DNA of 64,000 nucleotides from Takakia lepidozioides (Eukaryota > Streptophyta > Takakiopsida > Takakiales > Takakiaceae), in contig CM060733.1 in assembly GCA_030704615.1 (NCBI GenBank), positions 15,500,001 through 15,564,000 on the forward strand, given 5' to 3'. This document shows, one piece after another, positions 22,535 to 33,722 of the stretch. Every line of letters begins with the position of its first letter. Position 1 is the stretch's first letter. The translations under genes and the position numbers were made by a program. The notes under the pieces were generated by a model that searched no databases, had not been told where the DNA came from, and worked only from the letters and a program-made list of their open reading frames with translations.

Positions 22535-25500
22535 ATGGCTTCCTCTGAAGCGGAGTTCTTCTCTGATGAGAAACCAGTGCCGTTCTCCAAGGAAGCCCTT
22601 GCCAATGGGTTCGCTGTTGTTCTCAAACATGTCTTGGCGACCCGGTTTGAGCTATAAAATGGGACAATTTTCTTGGAAAGAGAAATTTACGGTTCAGACG
22701 GGAAGTTGTTAAAATACTCCTTCCAGAACCGTGATGAGACAGCTCTGGTCAGACAGTGGAGAGTTCACCCTGGAAGATACAGGGTCCTTGGGGAGCCTCG
22801 ATGAAAGTCCCTTGGATCATAAGTCACTCCAGGAACATCTGCTTCTGTGGTTCAAGACAAAATGGACTTTTTAGTGAAAAGAGAGGAAACATCCTCCACT
22901 CCCATCGTTGAGCTTTCGGATTCATCAAATGATGACATTATTGAAATCACTACTGACGTGCATCCTCTTGTAGTTGTGCAAGACGATGTTCAGGAGATCT
23001 CCAATGTCATTCCAAAACTACGGTCAATGGGGGGGATGCCCGGTTTCAAAAGTGAGTTGCAGGGAATTCGTTGGGACACTTTTAATATTGTTCCTGTGAA
23101 ATATCTTCCAGAGACGTTGGATGGGGATATTCTTTTCGAGCTCCCTCCTCCTCCTCATGTTGGAGGTATCTCAAGCCTGATGCATGGTATGGACAAGAGA
23201 CACGATGGACACCCATGGTGTAGGACGAAAACGTCAAATATTCAAAATCAAGACAAACTCATCTTCAGGAGGACAGTTTGCAATGGGCACCTCAGGTGCA
23301 AAAATTTCAATTGTAGACACTTTCTTCAATCGGGGATTCACAACCAGAGCGAGTGGTAGGGTATCGCTGAAAATCCATTTAAGCCGGGGGCGGCTCCTTC
23401 GCGGATGGACACTTTCGTTTGCAAATTTTGTAAGCTTGTCCCATCCTGCCTGGCGGTGTGTGGTGCAAGAATGTACTACGTGGTGCACCGTTTGAAAACT
23501 ATGACTCGAGCTTGTGTGCATTTCGGATTTCATAACCATCCAGTCTCAAAGGGCGATTACAGGGAAAGTCTTGAGACAGTGTCGAGGTTGATTAAACAAG
23601 AGTACGAGAGCAACACATCCGCAACCACATCTGCAATTGCTCTTGCCGCAAGCAAGAGCTTCTTGGATAGCCATATTTTCTGTGCAGTGGATTCTGTGGG
23701 AAGTAAACTTGATGGACCAGCATTGGACATTGTCATGGACCATTTTTCAACATTGAGTTCACCCAACATTCGCCATCAGGTGAATGCATTGAGAATGCGC
23801 TTTGGAAATAGAGGCTACATTGACAACATTCTGGAATTGAAAAGAATGAGCAAGTACGACTACATACAGGACAGTGTGTTTCCAAGGCAAGGAACGACAA
23901 AAGTATATCTTTTCAAAATGTCCACAACCGGGGAGGGCAGCAGGATAAGCCTCGTCAGACGAATGCAGAAGAGTGGTGATCTTGAGAAATATTTTCTTAT
24001 GTTTGATCACGTCAAACCGGTGAAAGATTGGACGACTATGGCTTGTCATGTGTACAATCCTATTTACCAGCGAGTTATGACAATTGCAGTTTGTGACATG
24101 CAATCGGAGGATTCGGAATCCCAGCAGCTAATGTGAAAATCTCTGATTCGTGTTATGGGGTGCCATGGTGTCCTTGCTCCGAATTTTGCTGGTTTCATGG
24201 CAGATAGTGCATAGGCGAATTTCACTGCTGTGCGGATTATCTTCGGATCGGGGGACCCAAAGGTGCCAATGGAGGGAAGAAAGCATACATGTCTGTTCCA
24301 TTGGACCCAATCTCTGGAGAAACATATGAAAGCGGATATCAAACCTGAGATGTAGATACAACATCGTAAGTTGTGCAAAGAATACAAAGATGCCAAATCA
24401 ATGGCGGAGGCGAATACATTGTTCCAGACAATTCGTGCCTGGTGGTTCTCTTCAAGAGCAGCATCGCTTGACAGTATGAGAGCGTTGGAAGATTGGTTGG
24501 CGTTTTGGCAGTTCCGGTACAGGCAGTAGGGAGCATCCATGACAACGGTACGTATCTAGTATTGCATGCATTTTCTATATTTTTTCGGGGTGCAGATCTG
24601 CATTTGCTTGGGTGGTGTTGTAACCTCTTTGGTATTCTGAAGTGTGTTTTTCACTTTGCAGAACATGTCCATTGAGGAAATGACAGACATGCCATCTTGC
24701 AATTTGACAGAGACAGTGCACAACGCATGGTTGCAACAGTCTGGGAAACGGGTCGGGATTTGTATGTGGCAACAACAGATGATCTCATACGTGCACTCCA
24801 ACAACAAACCAGATATCGTGACTTCTTGAGAGGAGGCGTTGGTGGGAAGGGTCCGGACAAACAAGAGTTGTTGTTGCGTGCTGCAAGCAGATCAGGGGAT
24901 CCAAGCAAGATAGCACGAGCGGTCGACATGTGTTCCAAAGGAACGCCTCTTGTGTCTAGAGTTCCACATCTGGAAGGGAAGGAGAGATTTGGCTCCTGCA
25001 AGAGGAAATTAAACACCCCTCCTGATTCGGATTCCGATTTGCATAGGGCAGACTGTGATAACTTCTCCACGCCTCGTGTCCCTCTGCATGAGAGATATAT
25101 ATCCGGACCATCCCTTCTTGAGGAACCTGCGACAGGAGGGCAGACTCCAACATATAACAACCCCATTGCAATGGTGCAAGAGATAAAGTTACTCCCTGAT
25201 ATTGTGGAGTCCATATGCCCCGACCACATTTGGCACATAGAGCGCACAAGTGCAAGGTCTCGTGTCAAATGTACGGCGATCAAAGCAACCAAATCTGACA
25301 AATGCACTTCTTCCATATCCAGAGGTGGTGCCCGCACTCCAGCTCCAACTTTCACTGGTTTAATGCGCCCGTATGGGCAGCCAGAAGCCAAGAACCACAA
25401 GTTATGGTTATGTGCATATGATTGTGGGAGATGTGTGCATGGAACTGTGCGACCTTCTGTGGTGATGAAGCCAAGTCCACCAGCTGTTTGGCCCGTGAAG

Positions 25501-26043
25501 TTGGGAACAAATCTCACAAATCAAAAGATTGCAATGCTGGAAGAGGCAGGGTTTTCCCTTGCAAGACAACCCCGTGTGCGTGCACCTACTTCCAGTTCTG
25601 GGAATACAAGGGTCCCTCTGATAGATGCTCATTTGTGGCCAACAAAACGAAATGGAAAACTTGTTCGGCGTTTCTCTCCAACTGCAGAACACTTCGGCAA
25701 GGTGGAGTCCGCTAGATTGCTCCAAGCTCGTGTTTCCAGCACGACAGAGGTGCTCGATCCTGGGTATGGTCGGGTGTACACAATGATCACCTCGACATCT
25801 GCTATTCACGATAGGGCGTATGACATCACTGTTTCCAATTTCCCCAATTGCACATGTCCTGATTTTGTTGGGATGCTATCAACTAGTTTGGGCAAGAGAG
25901 GTACATTCGTACCCTGCAAACATTTGTACTTCATCTTCATAAAGAGGATGGTTTGTGATCCCAAACGTGACAACTTCATTCACCAGGCGACAATGAGTTT
26001 CAACGAGATCAGTACTCTCTTGCAACGAGATACAAGCACATAG
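22535..26043 (+). pseudogene. MULE-type transposase with SWIM zinc finger, broken
   Basis: From ATG 22535 one frame stays coding-like to 24547, then an intron (ACG|GTACGT to TGCAG|AACATG at 24662) leads to a last exon ending at 26043. In order: an acidic N-terminus (near 22900), a Cys/His DNA-binding segment (VCNGHLRCKNFNC at about 23276, and CKFC with HFGFHNHP near 23425-23540), a DDE-like core (TIAVCDMQSED near 24080, NFAGFMADSA near 24183, FHWTQSLEKH near 24300), and a C-terminal SWIM finger CTCPDF...CKH (25851-25922). This is the layout of Mutator-like transposases with SWIM. Stops interrupt the frame at 22655, 22802, 22820, 23357, 24134, 24212, 24353 and 24527, and a one-base frameshift lies near 24752. 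It is dead but fairly young, since the frame is otherwise intact. Confidence 0.8.
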
Positions 26044-27954
26044 GTAGATGACTTGCTGTTTCTAGAATGTGGTGAAAGTTCAATCCGGTATCGCAAATCT
26101 GAATTCAGGTTGGTTCCGACTGTGAGTATGCAAAGGGTACAACCATGATGTGTAATGTGTAGTTGGAACATTGTCACTACCAAACATTTCAATTCAATAG
26201 CAGCATTCGTGAGGTTGTTGAATGATATGGCAGACCTTCTCTCTCCATTATGGTTCCAATTGTGTAATATGTGTGCTCTCTTTGGCAATTTTATGGAGTT
26301 CATGCATCATTGGTTCTGTGGGTGTCTACATGTGCTTCTTCCAATGTTATCCAAATTGTCAATGTTATTTGGGGAGAGTCAGGGTGTTCCTATGTCGTCA
26401 TGTACGCCACTGAATTTGTGAGGTTAGTTTGTCGTCCTAGTAATTGCAAAATTGTCAATGAGTCAAGATGTGAATGCTCCCGAGTTATATTGAATCGAAC
26501 TCAACGACTTATGTATCATCATCAAATAGTTTATAAATATGCACCCCTTCCCGCATCATTTGCTCACCTATGTGCCACACCCATGTTGGGCATGATATCC
26601 TACAATCGTCATATTCCAGGTAATATTTCAGCTTTTGATAATGTCACTACTTATCACATTTATATCATCCTCTCTACGCGGGTACATGGAGGTTACATAT
26701 CCCAACGTCAGCATGAGCATACTTACCAGTTTCTTTTTTACAAAGCTGGCACAGGATGGGTACAGTGCAATCAAGCAGTGGTTGCCCAACACTCAAGGAA
26801 CCATGAAGAAGCTAGTTGCACTTGAAGTTTGACTGTTAGGGGCCTCAACTACATAGAACTTTATGGTCATCATGACACACTTACCCAACTAATCGGAGAT
26901 GGGTGCTGTGGGTTTTTTGAAGATGTGATCAATGGTAACACAACTCTCTGTATTTTAGGGGTGCACACGAATCCTAGTGCACCATGGGGTTACAAGAGCC
27001 TAGTATTTCTCCAGTGGTACAAGAGTTCATTGTTGTCACCAGTTTTGGGAGGGACGATAATCTCTCAATCTAACTATTTGTCGTTATTTTGAATGTAGTT
27101 ATCATTGGAGCCTGGTTGTCATCAACTTCAAATCAGCTTAAACGCTACACTTGAACTCTTTGAAGAAGAGTCACATGGACATCGATGACCCCATCAAAAA
27201 GTAAGTCTCTACGATGACCTATGTGAGACCCCAAGGATTTCACCCAATCATATGCATGTTTGGATGAGAGGCGCTCTATGCAAAGCAGCCTCCATACTGG
27301 TTCCTATAATCTGAAAGATTGGCACGGGATTAGAATGAGTGTTGGAATCAGTAAAGTGTCTTCGCTTAGGGCAGCAGTTATTTCAGTAACAACTTGGGAA
27401 GTAACTATTGTTTCATGTTCTTTGAGCATCTCAACCTAAATGGATTCTTGATATTTGGCATTTGTTCATGAGATATATGTTTGTTTACAACTCATTTGTT
27501 ATACAATATCCAATAAAATATCGATAGTCTCTCGGCCCCAACATTTTGTTGATTTTAATTGTAATAGATGTAAAAAATAATTCATATAAAAAATCAAATA
27601 ATATTTTATATAAAAATAACAATAGCTAATCACAATCATAATAAAATGATAAAGCGGTGATGTTGGGGTATTTGAAGGACCTTATGAGGACTAGAGTGCA
27701 ATTCACTTGTGAATCTGCAAAAACAATTTATGTCCATTACTAATTTTTGTTTATCTTGCATGCAAAATGCAAACATTCCAACAAATAATCTCCAATTATA
27801 TGAAGAACGACTATTTGTTAGCTCATAATTCAATAATATTTCTAAAACTAAACCTACGCACAACATGGATGTGGCCCGTGGATAACACATTCTATGCATT
27901 GGCATGTGGGTCTGGATTGATCAAACCCTGGTGTGATGTCTCTATCTGACTCTG
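26044..27954. other. no gene recognised; AT-rich tract 27520-27630
   Basis: Downstream of the transposase remnant. A 184-codon frame at 26271 has no domain and irregular composition. If the transposase and the methyltransferase-like gene form one element, its right terminal repeat should lie here, but I could not match any sequence in inverted orientation with 15.1-15.7 kb. Confidence 0.4.
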
Positions 27955-28235
27955 AGCCAGGGGTGAGTGTGCAGTATGAGCGCGTTGGGCGAGCGTAGGG
28001 AGTACTTTGGTGGGGCAATCGTTGTGAGTGTGTAGTATGAGCGCGTTGGGCGGAGCACATGGAGTACTTTGGTGGGATGTGAACAATCGTTGCGGGAGAC
28101 GTAAGTGTGCAGTTTGAGCGTACTTTGGTGGGGTGTGAACAATCGTTGCGGGAGACGGAAGTGTGCAGTTTGAGCGGGCTGGGCGAGCACAGAGAGTACT
28201 TTGGTGGGGTTTGAGCAATGGTTGCGCGTCTCCGC
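27955..28235. repeat. four imperfect tandem units of 55-80 bp
   Basis: AGTGTGCAGT(A/T)TGAGCG starts units at about 27967, 28028, 28103 and 28159; each goes on to GAGTACTTTGGTGGGG or a shortened form, followed by CAATCGTTG. Units 2-4 share GGGATGTGAACAATCG-like text. Histidine- and proline-rich frames on the other strand are by-products. Confidence 0.85.
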
Positions 28236-28729
28236 GGATTCGATCGCCTCTTGTTGACATTGTGTGCACGCGGAAACTTAGAAAGTGGAGAGAGAGGGAG
28301 GACTCGTCGAGCTTTAAAAGATCGGAATCAGAAAGGTACGGTGCCTCCCATTGTGGATTGGTTTAGCAAGGCCGTCCTAGTAGGGTGTTTTATCTCTGTC
28401 TCAGGTTGCTGTATCTCGGTATCATACCTAGCCTTCAAGGTCAGGCAATATAATTTGGGTATTCGGTAGTCTGCCGCAGTGATGAGCACCGCTGCCGAGG
28501 CCCTGAGGGGAATTTGGACACACCAGCGCAAGTGAGCTTACAACAACAGATTTTACCCGTGTTGGAGCTGGAAGAGCTGGAAGAAGATGCAAGCATTTGG
28601 ATGAGGGTACTGTAGCTAACATGCTAGGGAGGGGCATGGGCAAAATAGGATAGAATACTATCCACATTGTCACAAGCCTCTTCAATCGTTTGGGATTTAA
28701 AGGAGGTGGGAAAAGGGAGATGTAGAGGG
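28236..28729. other. no gene recognised
   Basis: Contains short frames only, between the tandem repeat and the inverted repeat that starts near 28730. Confidence 0.3.
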
Positions 28730-29715
28730 AAAATGGAGAAAAACTATGATACTGGATTTTCAATCATGTACAAGGAGAAGAAAACAACAACACTAGGAAG
28801 CAGGACATCGGATTACTGGATTGAAATGCAGCTAGTGATGCATTATGGCTGAAATTTTTGAGGGAAAATGTGGAAAAAAAACTATGATAGTGGATTTTCA
28901 ATCATGTGCAAGGAGAAGAAGATAACAACACTAGGAAGCAGGAAATCTGATTATTGGATTGAAAACACGTAGAGTGTTTGAGAACATGGCTGAACGAAAT
29001 GTGGTCTCATGGAATGCATTGATTGCAGGATATGCTCAGCATGGGTATGGTAGGGAGGCTTTTGAGATTTATGAGCAGTATTTACAGAAATCTTTTGATG
29101 ATTTGTGCTGCTCTATTTTTTTCTTAAAAAAAAAACTAAAGCTCTACTATTAACCTTTACTCAAAACACATAGTATCAGAAGACAAAAACACACAAAAAC
29201 AGTACAAGGTGCATCTTGAAAAACACAAATAGAGGTCGAAGGCCAACACATCCTCACATGTGCTTCTAATTAATCTCCATTTCGAGTGGTTAGCAATGAA
29301 GCAGGACCCGTCTAACGTGTCATATAGCATGTAGATATTGAGCCCATCCAAATGAGATGGTTGGGTCCCCATGGTTTTGCAACAATTTGTAAGAAAATCA
29401 CTTCTATATTGTATGCATTTGTGTATTATGAATTCTCTTCTAGAGTTTTTTTATTTTTATTTTTATTTTTTATTAACATTGCACACCCCAGGTGCAGCAC
29501 TTCCTAATTATAAGATATGTAGGTGAACGATACCAGCAATAACCATCACACTCTTCCTCTGGCCTATACAGTGGTAAAAAATTTCAGCCATAATGTACCA
29601 CTAGCTGCATTTCAATCCAGTAATTAGATTTCCTGCTTCCTAGTGTTGTTGTCTTCTTCTCCTGGCACATGATTGAAAATCCAGTATCATAGTTTTTTTT
29701 CCCCCTTTTCCCTCA
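28730..29715. repeat. inverted repeat of about 130 bp flanking a PPR scrap
   Basis: The left arm (28739-28866: ACTATGATACTGGATTTTCA through AACACTAGGAAGCAGGA to ATTATGGCTGAAATTTTT) matches the reverse complement of 29585-29699 at about 90%, including its end CAGCTAGTG. A partial direct copy of the left arm follows at 28880-28966. The arms enclose about 720 bases that include a PPR fragment. This looks like a fold-back or dispersed repeat inserted in both directions. Confidence 0.8.
28968..29095 (+). pseudogene. PPR repeat fragment
   Basis: About 40 codons read one and a half pentatricopeptide repeats of the PLS type: VFENMAERNVVSWNALIAGY followed by AQHGYGREAFEIYEQ. Such proteins bind organellar RNA. 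There is no start, targeting peptide or DYW domain, and the frame runs into A-rich sequence. It is a fragment carried by a dispersed repeat; a more decayed relative is found at 58.7 kb. Confidence 0.75.
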
Positions 29716-29979
29716 AAATTTTCAGCCATAATGCACCACTAGCTGTATGGGGTAGGATAATAGATAAATCTTCATATTTTGGTAGGAGGTAGCCTTGTCC
29801 GGCCCCTTCGCTATAAGCTCAAGCTCTCATGTGCCCAACCTATTTAATTTTTTGGGAGAAATTTGCTTAAAACAATAAAAAAAAAATTCAAATATATTTT
29901 CAAATCTTGATCACATCAATCTTAGTTTATTTTTATTTTTATTTTTACTTTGGTTTAATAAATTTTAACCACCAGTCAG
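29716..29979. other. no gene recognised
   Basis: AT-rich sequence with A and T runs between the inverted repeat and the retrotransposon. Nothing to report. Confidence 0.4.
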
Positions 29980-30014
29980 TAGCTCAGTTGGATAGTGATT
30001 ATGGGGTCAAATCC
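29980..30014 (+). other. tRNA-like remnant beside the LTR
   Basis: AGCTCAGTTGGATAG (29980-29995) matches a tRNA D-arm/A box and GGTCAAATCC (30004-30013) a B box. Only about ten bases separate them, so the anticodon arm is missing. It ends at the left edge of the gypsy LTR of copy A. Confidence 0.4.
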
Positions 30015-30018
30015 AGGT

Positions 30019-30198
30019 TGAACTAGTGGCTGCACTAGTGGTGGCTAATGGCAGCCTAGTGTTGGACTAGAGGCTGCACTAGTGGTGACTAGTGGTTGTC
30101 CAGTGGCAGCCTAGTGGTGCACTAGTGTTTGGTGTGCACATATGTTGTGTGGTTTGGACAGCGATGTAGTTGTGTAGCGATATGTATGCGCACGACAA
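30019..30198 (-). repeat. 3' LTR of copy A (limits approximate)
   Basis: Rich in ACTAGTGG units, ending GCGCACGACA at 30198. Similar text stands at 39411-39618 and 48482-48653 in the same orientation around copy B. The TG...CA limits are inferred from where similarity between copies ends, and no target-site duplication was found. Confidence 0.55.
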
Positions 30199-30666
30199 TT
30201 GTCAAGTTATTTTACCACTAGTGTGAAACTAGCTAGGAAATAGCTAGCTTCTATATATTGACATTTGGGATTGACCCAAGTGTCAATCCAGGGGCCAATA
30301 CATGTTTGGGCACCTGGCGTTGTTATCTTCACGGCAGATCGCGGTGGGCTCATCTTTCTCGAGTTGAGCCTCACCGCGCCTAGCTATGGCGCCGTCGTGT
30401 GGATTCCCCATGGTGTGGGGTGCACTTGGCTTGACTTGTATTTGAGTGATGAGGTTATATATGCATGAGTTTATGCTTCAGCTTTGTGAGCTCGCATGAG
30501 CTTGTGCTTGTATTCTTCTTCAGATCAAGAGGCCGGGTGCAAGAGTTGCCCCATCGTTAGTCGCCGTCTTGCAACCTGTGAACTTGAGCTTGGGATCTCG
30601 TGTATTGACTCCTATGAGATTGGCCTCCCATGTCTTGTTAGCTGCCTCCAGTCGTGTCCACTACCA

Positions 30667-33600
30667 CTATCCCAAGCAATGTGGACACAACCAATCTCCG
30701 TCATGAACCTTCTCAAGAGGTGGTGTCAAGCATCCCATATGCCAACCCCTTGAGCATCGATCACACACCAGCATGGTGGCTGCCCCTTTGGCAGACCCAC
30801 AGAGCATGCACCTCAAACCTGCAAGTACCACTGCCAAGTTTGGGTCAACTCTGCCATCGACATTGGGAAGGTGACATGGCGCACAATTACGCACATGGTC
30901 CTTCCAAGTCATGTCATCCCGACCCTCCAAGATCAAGACCCCTGAGGGCAACACCTCTCGAACCCTCAGAATAACATGCCCTGCAGTAACATCCAGAGTC
31001 GTAGGAGCAGTCTGCTGCAAATAAACATAGTCACCAGGGCTAAACCTCCGAACCCCAGGACGATATCCTCCACCACGTATAGTGACATACCTCAACGTAT
31101 CACGGTACTGTGCAATGGCAAGGTTCTCAAAAGCCATGGGCATGATTTTCTTGAACAACTCTGCACGCTGATCACATGCACGTACCCACACGTCCAGATC
31201 GTCAAGGTTAAGGACTTGAGCAGTGTCCCTACGAATGGCTGCAGGCAAATCCGGCTCTCGGCCAAAGAGAAGGAAATATGGTGAGAAGGAGGCAAGTGAT
31301 GCTTGTTTGCTGAACATGTAGCCTATGGCTAACCAAGGAACCTGAAGATCCCAATCTCCTAGGTGTCCCTTCTGCAAACCATACTTGCGCAAACCCCTCT
31401 TCACCGTCTGCACCACTCTCTCTGCCAAGCCATCGGCCTTAGGATGATCCCGATAAGTGGTATGGTGGTCTATCAAGGCTTTATCACACAAAGCTTGAAA
31501 CTCCCCCAAGAACTCTCTCCCTTGGTCCGTGAGTACCTCAGCTGGAGCACCAAATCGGCTAAGCACACGATCCAAGAATGCATACGCAGCCCCCTCACTA
31601 GCCTTGTTAGGCAATGGAACCAACTCAGTCCACTTGGAGAAGTGCTCCACCATCACCAATACATATCTGTGGTGGCGCACAGTCAGTGGCAACGGTCCTG
31701 CGAAGTCAAGACTCCACCTGTAGCCCAATCCCATGATTGGTAAAGGATGCAACTGTTGTGTAGGGGCGTTGAATGAAGCACGAACCCTGTCACACACCAT
31801 GCACCTAGTCACAAACTGTTGCACCTCTGTATGCATACCACGCCACCAATACTGCCCCTGCAGTAAATTGTGAGTGCGTCGCACTCCAAAATGCCCCAAC
31901 TCCTCATGGGCATGCCGCACTAACCGTGCACGCTGTGTGGGGTGAGGCACAATCCTCACCCGACCATCCTCCCACACTCGAAGTAGGTGTATCCCCTCCC
32001 ACTTGAACCTCTTGGCTCGTTGCAGGATCCGATCCCTCTCCCTGGCAGTCACAGTGGTTGCCGTGTCTCCCGTGCGGAGGTAGTCCAACACAGCCGAATC
32101 CTCATGTATATCTCTGGCACCACCTAGCTCAGCACTAGCCTCAGGGTCCTCAGACACTCCGTCTACAGTCATCCATGTTGTAGGTCCAACCTGACCTCCC
32201 GATGCCAAGATACACAAAAATGCAGATGCGTGCCATCCCGGCACCATCTCCTCGTCCGTCTCACCATGCCACCGAGCTCCGGTGTCATCCTGCTGGCTCG
32301 TGCATGGATTGCGACTCAATCCATCCGCATCCCGATTGACCAAACCCGGTCGATGCATAACCTGAAAGTCATACTCCTGGAGTATGAGTGCCCACCGTGC
32401 AAGCTTCCCCCTAAGCTTGTCTGACTCCATCAACCACTTGAGTGGCTGGTGATCCGTGACAAGGGTGAAAAGATTGTCGGATAGATAGCACTTGAAGTGT
32501 GTCACGGCCCACACTGCAGCTAAGCACTCTCCCTCATATGAGCTGTACTTAGCCTCTGCAGCGTTGTTCGAGCGGCTAGCATAAGCTACTACGAACTCTC
32601 TTCCCTCATCATCTCAGGATAGGCGCCGAGGTCAACCTCGCCTTGAGCTCTTGAAAAGCTCGTTCCTGCTCATCTTCCCACTGCCACTCCTAGTCCACCT
32701 TGGTCAACTTGGTTAGAGCCTTTGCAATGGTACTAAATCCCTTGACAAACCGTCTATAATAGTTTGCCAACCCCATGAAAGCTCGAACTCGGCTCACATC
32801 CGTAGGGCGTGGAATTTGTGCAATGGCCTCTACCTTAGTCTGCTGTACCCCCAATCCTCCAGGATATATCATGTGACACAGATACTCAATCTGGTTGTGG
32901 AAAAACTTGCACTTCCCCGAATGCATCTTCAATCTGTGCGCTCTCAAGCGCTCCAATACCACCTGAAGGTGTCTCTCATGCTCCTCTACCGTAACACTAA
33001 AGATGATGATGTCATCTATGTAGCACCGAGCAAAGTCCACCCCTGCTAGAATCCTATCCATGACTCTCTAAAACTCTGCAGGAGCACTCTTAAGCCCAAA
33101 TGGTAAGAACCGCCACTGATATAGGCAATCCTTGCCGTGCTCATTGATCCCCCAGAATGCCGTCTTCTACTTGTCCGCCTCCTTGATTGGCAACTGGTGA
33201 TATCCGGATCGTAAATCCAAAGTGCTAAAGACCTTAGCATGCCCGATGGCATCAAAGATCTCCTTTGGTGTTGGCATGGCATACTTATCGGACTTGGTCT
33301 GACGATTTACAAGGCCGGTAATCACCGCACATACGTCTCTCCGTCCAATTGCCATAGACATCTTTCTTGGTTGGCATCACTGTGGCTGAAGCATACTCTC
33401 CACCAGAGAGCTCCACCAAACCTGCCTCCCAGAGATCTTGAGTCCTCATCTGAATCAAAGACCTTTCCATGTCAATGTATCTATAGGGTCTCCGAAAGAT
33501 TGGCGTGTCAGTGGCCAACTCAATACGGATCTCTTGACCCTTCAGTGCTCCCAAGTCCTTCAAACTGAAGGCAAAGCAATTCCTGTAAGCCCTCAGGAAC

Positions 33601-33722
33601 CGCCGTATACGTCGTCTCTCTCCTCCGGTGACAATGGGTCCAATGTCAGGCTCCCAATTGTCCTCCGTAACTGCAACCTTAAGTCCAGTGGGCGTAGAGG
33701 TAGAGGACGCGTCCAGTGGTTG
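30667..33722 (-). pseudogene. gypsy pol of copy A: RT, RNase H, integrase, PHD
   Basis: Polyprotein region that copies RNA into DNA and inserts it. Reverse transcriptase spans about 33563-32690, with the catalytic box YIDDI at about 33013-33027. RNase H begins in the damaged stretch near 32600, with a readable TDHQPLKWLM. Integrase lies in the 615-codon frame 32514-30667: zinc finger HEELGHFG...CMVCDRV, then catalytic D (SLDFAGPLP), D (VLTDQGREFLGEF) and E (HPKADGLAERVVQ). The last 48 residues form a C4HC3 PHD finger: CMLC, CDRC, GWHMGC, WLCPHC. Stops at about 33168, 33068 and 32694 and a frame change near 33313 break it; the stops at 33168 and 32694 and the frame change are shared with copy B. 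Confidence 0.88.

Noticed and set aside
26271-26825. 184-codon open frame
   Set aside because: No domain, irregular composition, no start context, and similar-length frames appear by chance in this region.
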